From assembly GCA_024036415.1 (NCBI GenBank), contig JAMWET010000934.1, positions 1 to 64,000 of the forward strand: a DNA stretch of 64,000 nt, read 5' to 3'. Below are positions 33,266 through 44,285 of this stretch, one piece after another. The DNA comes from Prochilodus magdalenae. Taxonomy: Eukaryota; Chordata; Actinopteri; Characiformes; Prochilodontidae. The number at the start of each line of letters is the position of its first letter. Within the stretch, counting starts at the first letter, position 1. Under the pieces are notes generated by a model. It saw nothing but the letters and a program-made list of their open reading frames with translations, searched no databases and was not told the DNA's origin. The position numbers and the translations under genes are program-made.

Positions 33266-33560
33266 TCTCATTCATCTTCTAAACCACTCATCCTTCTGGG
33301 TCACTGGGGATGCTGGAGCCTATCTTAGGGCTCATTGGTAAGAAGGCAGGAAACATCATAGGCAGGCCTCCAGTCCATCACAGGGCAGACACCCAGACAT
33401 ATACATTTACACACACCAGGGGCCAATTTAGCATCTCCAGTCTACAGAAGTGTATACCGTTGAACTGCAGTAGGGAGTCCTTGAAAACAGAGGTAACACA
33501 TGCAAAGTGCATACAGGACCCCAGTTGCATGGAGAATTGCACCCAGGCCCGTCTTGCTGA
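33266..33560 (+). repeat. Dispersed teleost repeat, copy 4
   Basis: Same motif order as the other copies, ending CCCGTCTTGCTGAGC, directly before the gypsy leader. Shares the GTTGAACTGC insertion-type block with copy 2 (13100), so units 2 and 4 are sister copies here. Confidence 0.7.
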
Positions 33561-35661
33561 GCTTTACAATGGAAAGTTATAGCAATTATTAGCTTGATCA
33601 GCCAGTTTCGTCTTTTTCCCCCTCAGGTTGCCAGGGGTGACCCAGTCAGAGCCTGGGACAGTAGAGTAGCCTTCTCTATTAATGGCTACTGACATTCCCA
33701 TGCCTACTGCACAGTCCCTTCCATGACCTCAAGCGCTAGGATGTGCCAGGACAGGACCAAACATTCCTCCTCTGGACTTCTCTCCTCCCAGACCATCAAG
33801 TCCTAGGCACCACTTGATGAGACTTCAGAACCTGCCAGACAGTATAGCCCGCTGACCCAGCAACCAGAAATTTGTGATGGGGAAATAAAGACCAGCACAT
33901 TGGAGCTACAGATATCTGGCTTGAGATGTGAGACTTGGAATGTCAGGTTGATATATGTACGGAACTGGGGCGGAAAAGGCAGTAGCACATCTCTTCTCTA
34001 AGTATGGTGATATCTGTGCTAAAGGAGAGGGAGATTTGGGTTGTGCTTTGTTAACTGCCCATGAGGTTCCATTACTGGATGATGTGCCAATGCGCCAGCC
34101 TTATCGACGGATTCCCCCTTCTTAGTATGAAATGGTGAGAGCACATATGCCACAGCTTCTAGATAACGTAATTTGAGAGAGCAGTAGTCCTTTCTCTTCT
34201 CCCATCGTCTTGGTGACAAGAGATGGAAGCCTTCGGTTGCGTATGGACTATGGCCAGCTAAATGCAAAGACCTGCCATGATGCATATCCTCTTCCTCAAA
34301 TTGAAGCATCCTTGGATGCACTGTGTGGGGCAAATTGGTTTTCCAGCCTTGACTTGGCCAATGGGTACAACCAAGTGGATGTCACTGAGAAGGATCAGTC
34401 CAAGACCACCGCCTGTACTCTTTTTGGATTGTTTGAATTTAATCGCATGACGTTTGGACTTTGCAATGCTCCTGGCATGTTCCAGCGCCTAATGGAATGC
34501 CTGTTTGGTGACTGCCGGCACCAGTCTGTGCTCTTGTACCTGCACGATGTGATTGTGTTTTCAGCCACAGTAGAGCAACATCTGAAAAGACTGGAGGAGG
34601 TGTTTTCTCAGCTCCAGAAGCTAGACCTTAAAGTTTAAATTGTCAAAGTGTCAGCTCGTTTAAGTCAGCTCTTTTATGAGCTATTTGGGCCATGTGGTCT
34701 CTGCTGAAGGGTTGGAAACAGACCCTGCAAAAATTTAAATGTTCAAAGAGTGCTAGTACCGAGGTCACTTGTCAGAACTTTGTTTATTCCTTGGCTTTCC
34801 TTTGGCCAAATCCTGGACTGAAGAATGCATTTCAATCTTTGAAGGGACCACTTACCTCTGCCCCAGTTTTGGCATATGCCAACTTTACTAAGCCCTTCGT
34901 TCTGGAGGTGAATGCCAGACATGGTGGACTGGGAGCAGTGTTGTTGCAGGAACAGGATGGAAAGTGCGGCCGATTGCATTTGCTAGCAGAGGGTTGAGGC
35001 CTACTGAGAAGAACAGGGAGAATTACAGTTCCAGGAAGCTAGAACTCCTTGCAGTGAAATGGGCTGTGCCTGAAAAGTTCAGGGAACACTTACTGGGCCA
35101 TCAGTTTACCATTTGTACTGACAATAACCCCTCAAGCTATTTGCAGACTGCCAAGCTCGGGACTGTGGAGCAACGATGGGCATCCCAACTTGCATCCTTT
35201 AATTTTAACATCCAGTATCATCCCGGAAAACATAATCAAAATGCTGATGCCTTGTCCAGGCAGTACTTGGAACATTTGGCTGTGGGGACAGAGATCCCAC
35301 ACAGAAGATTTAGTTGGAAGAGTAACTGAAGGTCCCAGAGAGCCAGTGCAGGGAGTTTGCTGCGTTTCCAGGATGATCTTGCAGAGACCTTAGTTTACTG
35401 CAGAGAGAAGACCCAAGAATTGGGCCAGTGTGGAAGTTTCGCAGTGAGGAGCGTTGTGCAAGACCAGAAGAACAGGAAGTCGTATATGGTGTGATTAAGG
35501 TGTTGATCCAGTAGTGAGACCAATTGGTTGAGCGAGGGGGTGTATTGTACTGCCTTACTTACCCGTCAGGTGGTGGACCAGAGCATTTTCAGCTGCTCCT
35601 TCCACAGTGTTTACAGTAAGTCCTTCATAGTGTCCATGATGATCATGGACACCAGGGCACT
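33561..35661 (+). mobile_element. Ty3/gypsy relic, copy 4 (family A)
   Basis: Leader, RT, RNase H and a short integrase start (to about 35660), then a switch to minus-strand family B sequence. Copy 2 makes the same switch, with TCAATAACAAACCTACC at both joints. Confidence 0.82.
33980..35329 (+). pseudogene. Gypsy RT-RNase H fragment, copy 4
   Basis: RT is interrupted by a stop near 34124 and a frameshift near 34165, then open from 34210 to 34638 (FSSLDLANGYNQV, RMTFGLCNAPGMFQ). The catalytic box is YLHD instead of YLDD. RNase H continues at 34964-35329 with KLELLAVKWAVPEKFREHLL, FTICTDNNPSSYLQ (keeping the TDN motif) and NADALSRQYLEHLAV. This is the best RNase H of the family here, but the catalytic damage shows the copy is dead. 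Confidence 0.85.
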
Positions 35662-36960
35662 AACAAACAGTCAATAACAAACCTACCAAGAGGCAGTCCT
35701 CTTGCATTGGGCCTACCAATATTAGAACATTAGTGACGTCAAAACAGTGATCCAGGAGCAGGTTAAGGTTTAATGCCAGGGTGGTGTCTAAGTCATATCC
35801 CTTCTGTTCCACATTCAACAAAGTCCAGCCCTCAGGAGAGAGTGTCCCATAAAAAAGGTCAGAGGTTTTGGGAGACTGATGTTGCTTCGTTGCTATTTAT
35901 CCTTCGGGTACCAGCCTCCAACTTTTCCCTGGAGCTTCAGACGGTCCATAAGAAAATGACCGGCCTGTCCTCAATACAGGCACCAACTGGGTAATGAAGG
36001 CCATTTATAGATTTTCAGCCTGTTGAGGTTGCAGTGCCTCAAAGGCCAAGGTAAGGGTGAAGGTCATGATCTTTCCCACAAAAAGAAACCGGCAGCAACT
36101 GAAGAGATGTATGGTTGAATGAAACTCAACACTATTGCATCCCTGAAATATTCCTCCATTGGAAAAACAGAAAGATAAATCAGTTTCCCTCTGGGAGAGT
36201 AGGTACCTGGAAGGATATCAATACCACAGCCATAAGACCGGTCTTTGTTTGCTGAAGACTCCTGATAAGTCTTGGAAGTCAACAAGGTCTTGGCATAAGT
36301 CAGGTCTTACTGATGGATCATTTTCAGAAGTTGCAATCAGTTTCTTAATGTAGGTTCCCTGAGATTGAGCGGTGCAAACTGCAACAGACAGGGTCAACCA
36401 ATCCAGCCACAGATGTTGCTGCAGCCAGAAAAACCCTGGGTCTGACCAGCTAAGGTCTTGGCTGATCTTTCACAACCCAAGAGGACTACAGCTAATAGCT
36501 AAGACTAACATCAGAACATCCAGGTGATATAGGGGCTGGTTGAGGTTCATTGCCAGGGTAGCATCAATGAAATTCCTTGCTGCCCCGAGTCAAGCAAAAC
36601 CTGGAGTCATATTTCCAGCCCGTGCCTCATGGAGACTGGGGGTGGACTTTTGTGTTGAGGTAACATGATCTCACACTCCCTCTGATGCTCCCATGGCAAG
36701 ATTGTAGTCACATACTGGCACTGTCGAGGCCTTAGCTCATTGAGAAGTGATATTATGTAGGCTGCTTTGGAGCGTTCAGTGGGAACTTTTGCTGCAGAAA
36801 GCCCATGGGGTAACTTCAGAACACCAGGTATCACTGCTGACATGGGTGGCCTAAAGGTGTTCTCTCCACCAGCACCAGGTGGCACTGTCAGCATGGACAG
36901 CTCTTGAGTACTCTGGAACTGTCAATGTGGGCAGCTCTGCCGTTTTGTCGAAATACAGCA
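35662..36960 (-). mobile_element. Minus-strand Ty3/gypsy relic (family B), copy 3
   Basis: On the minus strand from high to low coordinate: LPGAL-type 48-bp repeats (36820-36960), protease-like GACTCGGGG region near 36590, an open RT leader 36285-36064 (YGCGIDILPGTYSPRGKL, FRDAIVLSFIQP), then a second gag knuckle with a stop in it near 35985 and second protease-like block near 35830-35700. The repeated gag-protease after the RT leader shows a tandem duplication, as in copy 2. Confidence 0.65.
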
Positions 36961-38810
36961 AGGATCACAAACTAGCCCACTTGAACTCATACAGAGCTGC
37001 TGTCATATCTTCCTACTTCTAAATGTGTTCATGTTGAAGTAAAATCCTGGCTAATCCAGTGTGCTCACTTAGCTTACAATAAGCACTGCTGCATTCTCTA
37101 CCAGTTGTGGTTTGAACCTGGGTACAGGCTGAGCCATGCTGACTCAATGGATAAAGAGAACCCCAAAGAACACAGACACAAACATGGATGCAAAGAGGAA
37201 CTTGTGCTCAAACATGGGCAACAAATCAAACATATGCCTGCTTAGGTTACTTGCAAGCTCAAAGACAGTGCTCTCCAGTCAGCATCTCATGTTAGTCCCA
37301 AATATGTAATTGTGGGAGAAGCCTTAGATAGTAGGCCTCCAATGCCCACATAGAGGCCCATTGTTGTGAGTGGGCCCCTAAGCAAGAGAAGAGATTTGAA
37401 GTGTGGTTTGCCTCACTGGCACTCACCAGAGCGACAGCTGGCATTTTCATGAAGGATGGAAAGTCTGGGGCAGATCCGCAACAGGCAGTGCAGTGCACAT
37501 GGGGGGCTCCTTGGGTGCAGTCCAGAGCACCAGGCAGCACTGTCGACATGGCCAACCATGGGGTGTTTCTTCAGAGCACCAGGCAGGATAGGATAGGATG
37601 GATGGCATAGGATGGTTTCAGCCATGAGGGCCAAGGGATATCCTTGGCCTCTACCACAGTCACAAGCTCACTAGGCCCACCTCCCCCACCCTGTAAATCT
37701 GGCCTGCAGTCTGGAGAGCTTCAGCCACCAAAAATGGGGATTCCTGATCACCCTCCTGCAGGGCTAAGCTGCTAAGCCAATGCTGCTGTCCCAGCACAGG
37801 TAGTAAATTACACCTGAGTGCCACCATCACACAATGTGGCTGATTGTTTTGGTTTCATCATCATCAATTAAACCTTAGCTTTGCTGCAGCAGAGCATCAT
37901 CACCTGTGACCTGTTAGTCACTGATCAGGTCATGGTATGACCTGTTATGGGTGTTTGTCCTCAGGGTTAAATCATCTAGGAGCAGGAGTGATGGCACGAT
38001 GTAACACAGTATTGAGTAGTGCTGTTACTTGTGTTTATTTGGACACATCATTTTAATCCTGTATACACATGATCTAGAGATAGCACTATTACATCTGGGT
38101 GTGCCATACAGCCATAGCACTTTCCAAAAAGATCAGCTTAGGGAATACTCTGAAGATGCCTGTTTAAAGTCTAAAGAATTGATGTAAACATGTTTTAGGC
38201 CTTGTCCTATAGTATTCCTCAAAGTGAATATCTGGAGGTAATCAGATGTAGACCTAAGGCTAAGTAGTTGATTAGGTACTGAATGTTCTATCCACCTTCC
38301 TTCCTGATCTCCTTCTCAGCATTGAGCATTTTCCCTTTTTTATCTCTGACACTAGTCCTGCTATGGACAAATCTTTAAGGTGTGCTTGAGAAAGGTCCTA
38401 AGGCCCTATGGTAACTGAACATACTGAGCTTCCTCCAGGAGAAGTCTAAAATTGGTTAAGCTCCCATAAAATCCACAGTTTAAAGATTAAATCACATGAT
38501 CTGAATGTTTTGGTATACATGTTTCTACACTAGAAGAGAACAGCATAAACAGCTTGTTAGAAAGTCACAGATAGATTTAACTATATCACATCATATATAC
38601 TATTTAAAGACACAGGATCTGAGGGAAATATGTTGAACTATGATTATGAATACATTATCAAAGAGATGAATGAGTAACTGGGGAGCTTGTATTCCGCCAG
38701 TGGACTTAGGTAAGCTGATTCATACTGTATGAACTACAAAAGAAAAGGGAAGGGAAAAAAGGCAAGGGCTGTGATGCGGCCTCAGCCTTGGATTCAGATC
38801 AGAATTAAAC
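36961..38810. other. 3' flank of TAAR gene 5, no gene seen
   Basis: The part from 37330 on matches 16890-18480 without the SINE. GAGCACCAGGCAG repeats near 37527 and 37575 are shared. 36961-37320 is not found in the other units and resembles nothing I recognise. Confidence 0.5.
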
Positions 38811-39827
38811 TCACTGAGGGAACAAATTAACCCTTGCTGATGAGAGCACACATACTCTACAGGTTATTATATACTTAGCTGATGTTCTGAACCACTTATA
38901 GAAGATGGCATATATTAGTGGATTCATGGAGGAGTTCAGGTACACTAGCCAGGTAAACACAGTCCACACCATTGATGAAGACGTCAAGCTTTCAACTGTC
39001 AGAGAACTCAGATAATAAGGTATCCAGCAAGCCAGATACACAAATATCACAATGCTCAGTGTTTTAGCTGCTTTGGTTTCAGAAGAGTTAGAAACTTTGT
39101 CTCCAGGTTTGTTGGAGACACCATTCCTCACAGCTCTAACAGCTTTAGCTTGACGTCTCGCCTCATTAAAAATTAAGAAATACAAAACCAGTATGACAGA
39201 GCAAGGGGCTAGGAAAGAAAAGATAAGGTCAACAATCACCCAGGAAGGTTTTATGACCAGTACACACTCTCCATAGCATCTAATGGATATCTGAGATGGA
39301 GTGAGGTGGTTATTGCAGTACAAGAAAATAATAACAGTCATTATACAAAAAGCCCAGCCTAGAATTATACTCACAGACATTTTACACACAGTGACTCTAC
39401 TAGAGTAAAGCAGAGGGTCACTGACAGCAATGTACCGGTCAACTGCTATGAATACTAGATTACAGAGAGATGCTGACACAGAGAGACAATTGATCACTAA
39501 AAGAATGCAGCATGCTAGCGCTCCAAGATACCAGCAAGAATCAACCAGCTGCATGATATTCACAGGAATAACAACCAGTCCCACGAGGAGATCCGCCACA
39601 GACAGAGAGAGGATGAGCAGGCTGGTGGGGGTGTGGAGCTGCTTGAAGTGAGAGATGGAAATGATCACCAGCAGGTTTAGAAACACGGTGCACACAGATA
39701 CACAGCAGAGAAAAACATAGAGGAATATATAAGCAGGGCCCGTTCGGACCTCCTTCCTGCAAGACAAGTTGTTGTTAAGATAGCAGAACTGAGCTGTGAT
39801 GTTTTCCTGATAGTTAGTTTCCTCCAT
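38811..39827 (-). CDS. taar: Trace amine-associated receptor, gene 5 (N3.32/D5.42 type)
   Basis: 338 residues from the ATG at 39827 (upstream frame only reaches a TTG). Landmarks: N9 sequon, D79, C106, DRY at 130-132, CWIP at 267-270, TM7 fingerprint at 298-313. Asn113 at 3.32 and Asp200 at 5.42. Distinctive residues are HTPTSLLIL before TM2, LLVINCLSVSASL in TM3 and IMTVIIF in TM4. It is the last member of the young array: its 5' flank loses similarity to the other units about 130 bp above the ATG (near 39966), just beyond the TATA box. It is the closest relative of the truncated copy at 30342. Confidence 0.93.
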   Translation of the reverse strand: MEETNYQENITAQFCYLNNNLSCRKEVRTGPAYIFLYVFLCCVSVCTVFLNLLVIISISHFKQLHTPTSLLILSLSVADLLVGLVVIPVNIMQLVDSCWYLGALACCILLVINCLSVSASLCNLVFIAVDRYIAVSDPLLYSSRVTVCKMSVSIILGWAFCIMTVIIFLYCNNHLTPSQISIRCYGECVLVIKPSWVIVDLIFSFLAPCSVILVLYFLIFNEARRQAKAVRAVRNGVSNKPGDKVSNSSETKAAKTLSIVIFVYLACWIPYYLSSLTVESLTSSSMVWTVFTWLVYLNSSMNPLIYAIFYKWFRTSAKYIITCRVCVLSSARVNLFPQ

Positions 39828-39921
39828 CTGAAACAGAGGCAGATCATATAACTGGATCTGATCCAAATGAGTTCAGCTCGGCTGGGAGCTGAACTGAGGG
39901 ACTTGCCCGTTTGACATCTTA

Positions 39922-39928
39922 CTTTATA
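39922..39928 (-). promoter_or_regulatory. TATA box of TAAR gene 5
   Basis: TATAAAG on the minus strand, conserved spacing. Homology to the other units ends about 40 bp further up, so these 140 bp may be the minimal shared promoter. Confidence 0.6.
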
Positions 39929-39959
39929 CCTGAGCATGAATCCTCCTACTGACCTCTGA

Positions 39960-40600
39960 GTGGCTAGTTTGTCCATTACATCGCTCACTCATTAGATATT
40001 AATTTGTCAATAACAAACTGTAATGGCTGCATCACAAAGAAATTTCAGCAAAGAGAAGATACATCAGGGAGTTTAAAGTCAGTTTTAGGAGAGATACATG
40101 AAAATCCTGAAATTATATCCATTCATTCACTCATTCATTTATTCATTCATTCACTCATTCATACAGTCACTCAGAATAGTTCAACTGTAAATGGATAGCT
40201 CCAGACAAACCTACCTGGTCAGGAATGTTTGCCAGTCATGGTGATTAACAAGACATGCATGAGTAATGTGATAATATCTGTAAGCTAGTGCACTTTTAAC
40301 AGTTGTACCAGGGTTTTGCTGGAGGCCATGGTCTGTGGCTAGTATTGTGTAGTATGTAGTACCTCTATCATGTACTCTGGAGATTGGGATTTCATCCCTG
40401 CCTAAGCAAGCAGTTAATTTTAACCACTGTCTTTAAATCTCTCATTACACAGCAACAAAATGAGCAACAACAGCAACAATCCCAAATTACCAACAACATG
40501 AGTTAGATTTCTGTCTGATTTCAACATTTTGGTTTCAGTAGACCTACAGTGGCCAATCCAGTTGTTTCAACACCAGATGCCAATATCACACTCCACCTGA
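39960..40600. other. Intergenic, with CATT-type simple repeat
   Basis: Contains an imperfect ATTCATTCACTC repeat at about 40118-40165. No other structure is recognised. Confidence 0.5.
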
Positions 40601-40649
40601 ATTCCAAGACCTCTCTGGGGTAAAATGAATGCCACCAAACTACCTCCCC

Positions 40650-41340
40650 ATAAAGAATATGACTGTGCCATAGTCTTGTTTAGTTCAGAGTATTTCTACT
40701 AACCTCAGCTGAACAACAAGCTACGGAAGAATACATTGAGGATGCTTTAGAACAAGGATTCATTTGTCTCAATTTCTCCCACTGCAGACTGCGGTCTCAC
40801 GCCTTGCATAGATCACAGAGATTTCAACCAAATCAAGAAGTAGGCCTTCCCATTGTCACTAGTCCCTGAACGTTTAGAACAACTCTGAGATGCATTGATT
40901 TTCACCAAACCTGGCTTGTGTTTAAAATCTGGTCAGGATAACAGAGAGCAACGAGTGGAAGAATGTGTTTCCACACCTACAGGGCACTATGAGTATTTAG
41001 TGATGCCTTTCGTACTTCAGAATGCCCCCTCTGTGTTTGTCATTCATGAATGACGTTCTGAAAGACATGTTACGTCAATATGTAGTAGTGTACATAGATG
41101 GCATCTTGATTTACTCCCCTAAGCTAGGGGGAATATTCAGAGCTTCAACATGTCCTAGGTGTTGCAAACTGTTACTGCTGGTTAGTAGTATTGCGGTCCC
41201 CTTCACCGCTCTGCCAAAAACAATGCTAAGAAACTTACTTGGTCTCCTCAAGCTCAAAAAGTGCTCACTCCCATCCTAAGACATCCTGATTGCACATCCT
41301 TTGTTGTTGAGGTAGATGTAGTTGAAGTCAGGGTTCAAAA
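40650..41340 (+). pseudogene. Gypsy RT-RNase H remnant, family C
   Basis: Recognisable pieces: KEYDCAI near 40655, the YEYLVMPFVLQNAP block near 40990, FMNDVLKDMLRQYVVVYIDG near 41045-41105 (catalytic YLDD changed to YIDG), and FVVEVD near 41300. Multiple stops and deletions. Confidence 0.78.
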
Positions 41341-41959
41341 AATGGTGTCACTGGCTGGGAGGGGTTAACTTTCCTTTTTTGGTCCTCACCCATCATAATA
41401 ATCCACAGTACCACCGCTCTGCCACAAGCCCTGTTCTGTAGTCCACCCTTTAGGTGAGTGATGACCAGATAAATCAGTAGTGGAACAATACAGCCGTTTC
41501 TGAACAATGCCCGTCACATAAGAAACGATGCCTGTCATCTTTGTTGTCATCTGGCCACCCAAGTATGACCCACACTCATCAATTAACAAGTGTGAATTAT
41601 TGGTGGGGATCAACCCCCTCTTATGCTCTGGTCAACCCCACTTCTGATGTTTCAGCTGTCAAGGTCACATACACGCTTGATTTGCCTGTCCAGTATTAGG
41701 TGGCTAGTTCATTTCTTGTCTTCTTTTTAAAACCTTTGGCTTCAGGTCTGCCGGACGAGGTCACATCTGTCATTGTGCCCCCATCGGTATTAAATGTTGA
41801 GGGTGCCCCAGGCTACCCTGTCCATTTACTGCTGGACTCCCAGAGAAGAGGTGGACTGTAGACTGTGAGGCCTATAGTCATAAGGTATGATATTGGGTCT
41901 TGGCTATCTTAAGCAACTTATATACGGCCTTAGTAGAATAATTGCATTGACATCATTCA

Positions 41960-42472
41960 GGAAAGTCTGCTGCTGGACTGTCCAGGGGACACATCATTTG
42001 ACTAGCTCTTCTGCTAGTCCACACAGAGCTCTTTTCAGGTTTCGGTTGTATGTACAGCTTTGCGACAGCTTCTGGCATGTGGTAGTCATTGCAGCTGTCC
42101 TCATTCCTTGGCCATCCCAGACTCCTGAGGCCTCCGGATTTGCTCACTACCTCTACAGACTCGCAGAACTCATTTTGCCAGGAGCCTCAGCAGTCACATG
42201 CTCTCCAGTCACAGCCTCCTCTCACCTGTTCATCATTGTCATTTCTATCTGTATTCAAACCCCTCGGTTTCTTCACTCCTTCGTATTCTTTAAGTGTTTT
42301 TCTTTGTGTTTATTGGGTTATTCTTTTGCTTTGTGTTTTGGATTTGTTCATGAATCTCTTTATACTCGTCCTGGTTTTGATCAGGCCTGTTTTTGTCACT
42401 CTGATTTTGCACTGCCCTTTTATCTTATAAGGCCTTTTTCTCTTCGAATCTGCAAGTGTTGGTTCGTTACAG
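41960..42472 (+). repeat. Probable 3' LTR of family C
   Basis: About 500 bp, rich in CT, starting near TGTCCAGGGGACACA and ending GGTTCGTTACA, with a promoter-like CTGTATTCAAACCCC near 42250. A 199-codon open frame across it (41887-42486) has no recognisable domain. I treat it as chance. Confidence 0.45.
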
Positions 42473-43430
42473 TCACGTTGCCCTGAAAAACTCAGTTGCA
42501 CAGTTGCATAGTTGTAAGCCACTCTCTTGATCACAGCATTCCACTGGTTTGCTTTTCCTGTGTTTCTGATTCTTACCTTGTCTCCTGGTTTCTCGTCTCT
42601 GGTGTCAGATATGTCTCTGTTGTTGCTAGTCTGTGTTATGACCCCTGCCTGTTATCTGGACTGTATATTTTTCAGCAGGGATCCAAAGCAGTGCAGACAC
42701 TTCATGTGTGAGTGCAGATGCTATGTGGCCCACTTTGCTCAGTCTCTCCGGTCCAAGGAAACAAAAGTGGCTTTTGTTTTTTTTTTTTCTGCTACTGAGA
42801 TAGCTTGTACCAATGGGATGGTGTCAGCTCCCACAGTGTCAAGTAGTGTTCTGGAGAGCACCAGTGAGATGGTGTCAGCTCCCACAGCACCACCTAGTGT
42901 ACTGGAAAACACTGGTGACACAGTGTACCCAAAGACATCAGGTTGGCTCCAGGTCTGGCTCCAAGGCATGTTTTAGTGCTGGCTCTCCATCCTGCTCCAG
43001 TGCCGGCCCTTCTATCTGCTATCTGCCGGTTCAGCTACCAGTCTCCCTGTCTGCCAACCCAGTGTCCTGTATTGCCCATGGTCTGCTGTATTGTCCTCCT
43101 GTATTGCCCATGGCCTCCCCGTGCCTTTCCTACTTTTGTTCAAGATGCTCCGTTACAGGTCCCCTGTGCAGCTTCTGTTCTTTCTCCCTGCCCTAATCTA
43201 GACTCAGCTTTCCAAGCTCCTTGCTTTACTGTTCTTGTTCCTTTTGTGCTAGCTTTCAAATGTGCTCCAGTGCAAGCATTTTGCATTAGAGTTAGGGCTC
43301 CTCCTGAGCCAACTTCTAAAATTCTGCGCCTGGTCCTGCCCCTGTCCCCTCTGTTGGCCCTATTGACACTGCCTTGCCCTCCAGAACCTTTTCTGAATAT
43401 AAGTTGAGTTGCTAGTTGTGTCCATGACAT
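42473..43430. other. CT-rich retroelement-derived region
   Basis: Contains a 51-bp tandem repeat (next entry) and proline/cysteine-type low-complexity reading frames typical of decayed gag linkers. No intact gene. Confidence 0.4.
42816..42917 (+). repeat. 51-bp tandem repeat coding 17-residue units
   Basis: Two units, each starting GATGGTGTCAGCTCCCACAG. On the plus strand they read MVSAPTVSSSVLESTSE and MVSAPTAPPSVLENTGD. The LEST-centred units recall the 16-residue repeats of family B gag on the minus strand elsewhere in the window. Confidence 0.6.
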
Positions 43431-43439
43431 GCGGTTAAC

Positions 43440-43787
43440 ACATTCAAGACCTTGCTGGTTACTATATCATTTGTTGATTTATTGAATGACTAGCAAATGG
43501 CAGACGTTAGTGGATTTACATAAGAGTTCATGTATATTAGCCAGGAAAACATATCATTGACAAAGGTATTGAGCTGTCAGGTGAGCAAAATGACAATGCA
43601 ACCCATGGGTTTCTGCTGGACCGTTAGAAAAGTTGTTCAAGGCACCATTTATTACAGCTGTAACAGCTTCAGTGAATCCAAGACCAGTATAAAAGAGCAC
43701 AGAGCTAGAGCAGCTGTTGTCAGGAGAGCAGCCTTTAACTGTGATGTCTTTCTGATTGTCTGTGTTGACTATCCCACAGTAGGCCAT
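43440..43787 (-). pseudogene. taar: Ancient TAAR relic with large internal deletion
   Basis: On the minus strand an N-terminal piece (NTDNQKDITVKGCSPDNSC) aligns with the start of genes 7 and 8 (N-T-D, N-I-T-V, C-x-P-D-N). It is joined directly to a piece of TM5/loop 3 (VLFYTG, then AVTAVINGA). A further gap leads to the TM7 end, where nucleotides such as AGTGGATT.A.A.AGAGTTCA.GTATATTAGCCAGG-type positions at 43509-43545 align one for one with the other genes. About two thirds of the coding sequence is missing and stops are present. It is an old, dead member between genes 5 and 6. Confidence 0.8.
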
Positions 43788-43789
43788 AA

Positions 43790-44285
43790 GCTAATTCACC
43801 TTCAGATATTTACTAGAGTAGCAGAGTTGGGACTACATTAGTTTGAATATGAGTGCACTGTGTTAGGTCCCCAGGCTTTATTCATGTTTTGTGGTCAAGC
43901 TGGTTTCTATGTCTCGGCAAGATGACTTTAAAAGGGGTCAAAGTGCACTGTATGCTGGAGTATGAATGGTTTAAAAAGGCACCTGCTAACTGATTAAGTC
44001 CTTTATTCATATTTCGGGCTTCAACATCTGTAAACAGTGTTTTACAGGGGACTGTAAATTGTTCCCATCGTCTCTCCTGAATATCAGATTTCATGACATG
44101 AAATCATGTCCTGAAATTACAAACCTACAATCAAAACAATGATGATCAGCAACTGGGATGCATCTCCTACAGGGGCTTTTATAGCTACTCCTCTCTACAC
44201 GGCCTCCATCTCTGAACTGATTCTCTCTTTTTACCATTATCTACAGTGCTGTAACACAGAAAACAGGTGTAGTAAGACTGTACTG
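43790..44285. other. 3' flank of TAAR gene 6, no gene seen
   Basis: Weak similarity to the 3' flanks of genes 7 and 9 near 44140-44200 (ACTGGGATGCATCTCCT, TATAGCTACTCCTC). Nothing else recognised. Confidence 0.45.

Larger units (their letters stand above)
40600..42472 (+). mobile_element. Ty3/gypsy relic, family C, with 3' LTR-like end
   Basis: Decayed RT (40650-41140), an RNase H remnant (41290-41320), and an integrase tail with a chromodomain-like stretch at about 41770-41860 (PSVLNVEGAPGYPVHLLLDS). An LTR-like region (41960-42472) ends GGTTCGTTACA. It is too decayed to follow in one frame. Unlike family A, the tail looks chromodomain-bearing. Confidence 0.7.

Noticed and set aside
41887..42486. 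199-codon plus-strand open frame
   Set aside because: Lies in LTR-like CT-rich DNA after a gypsy relic, has hydrophobic low-complexity content and no recognisable domain.
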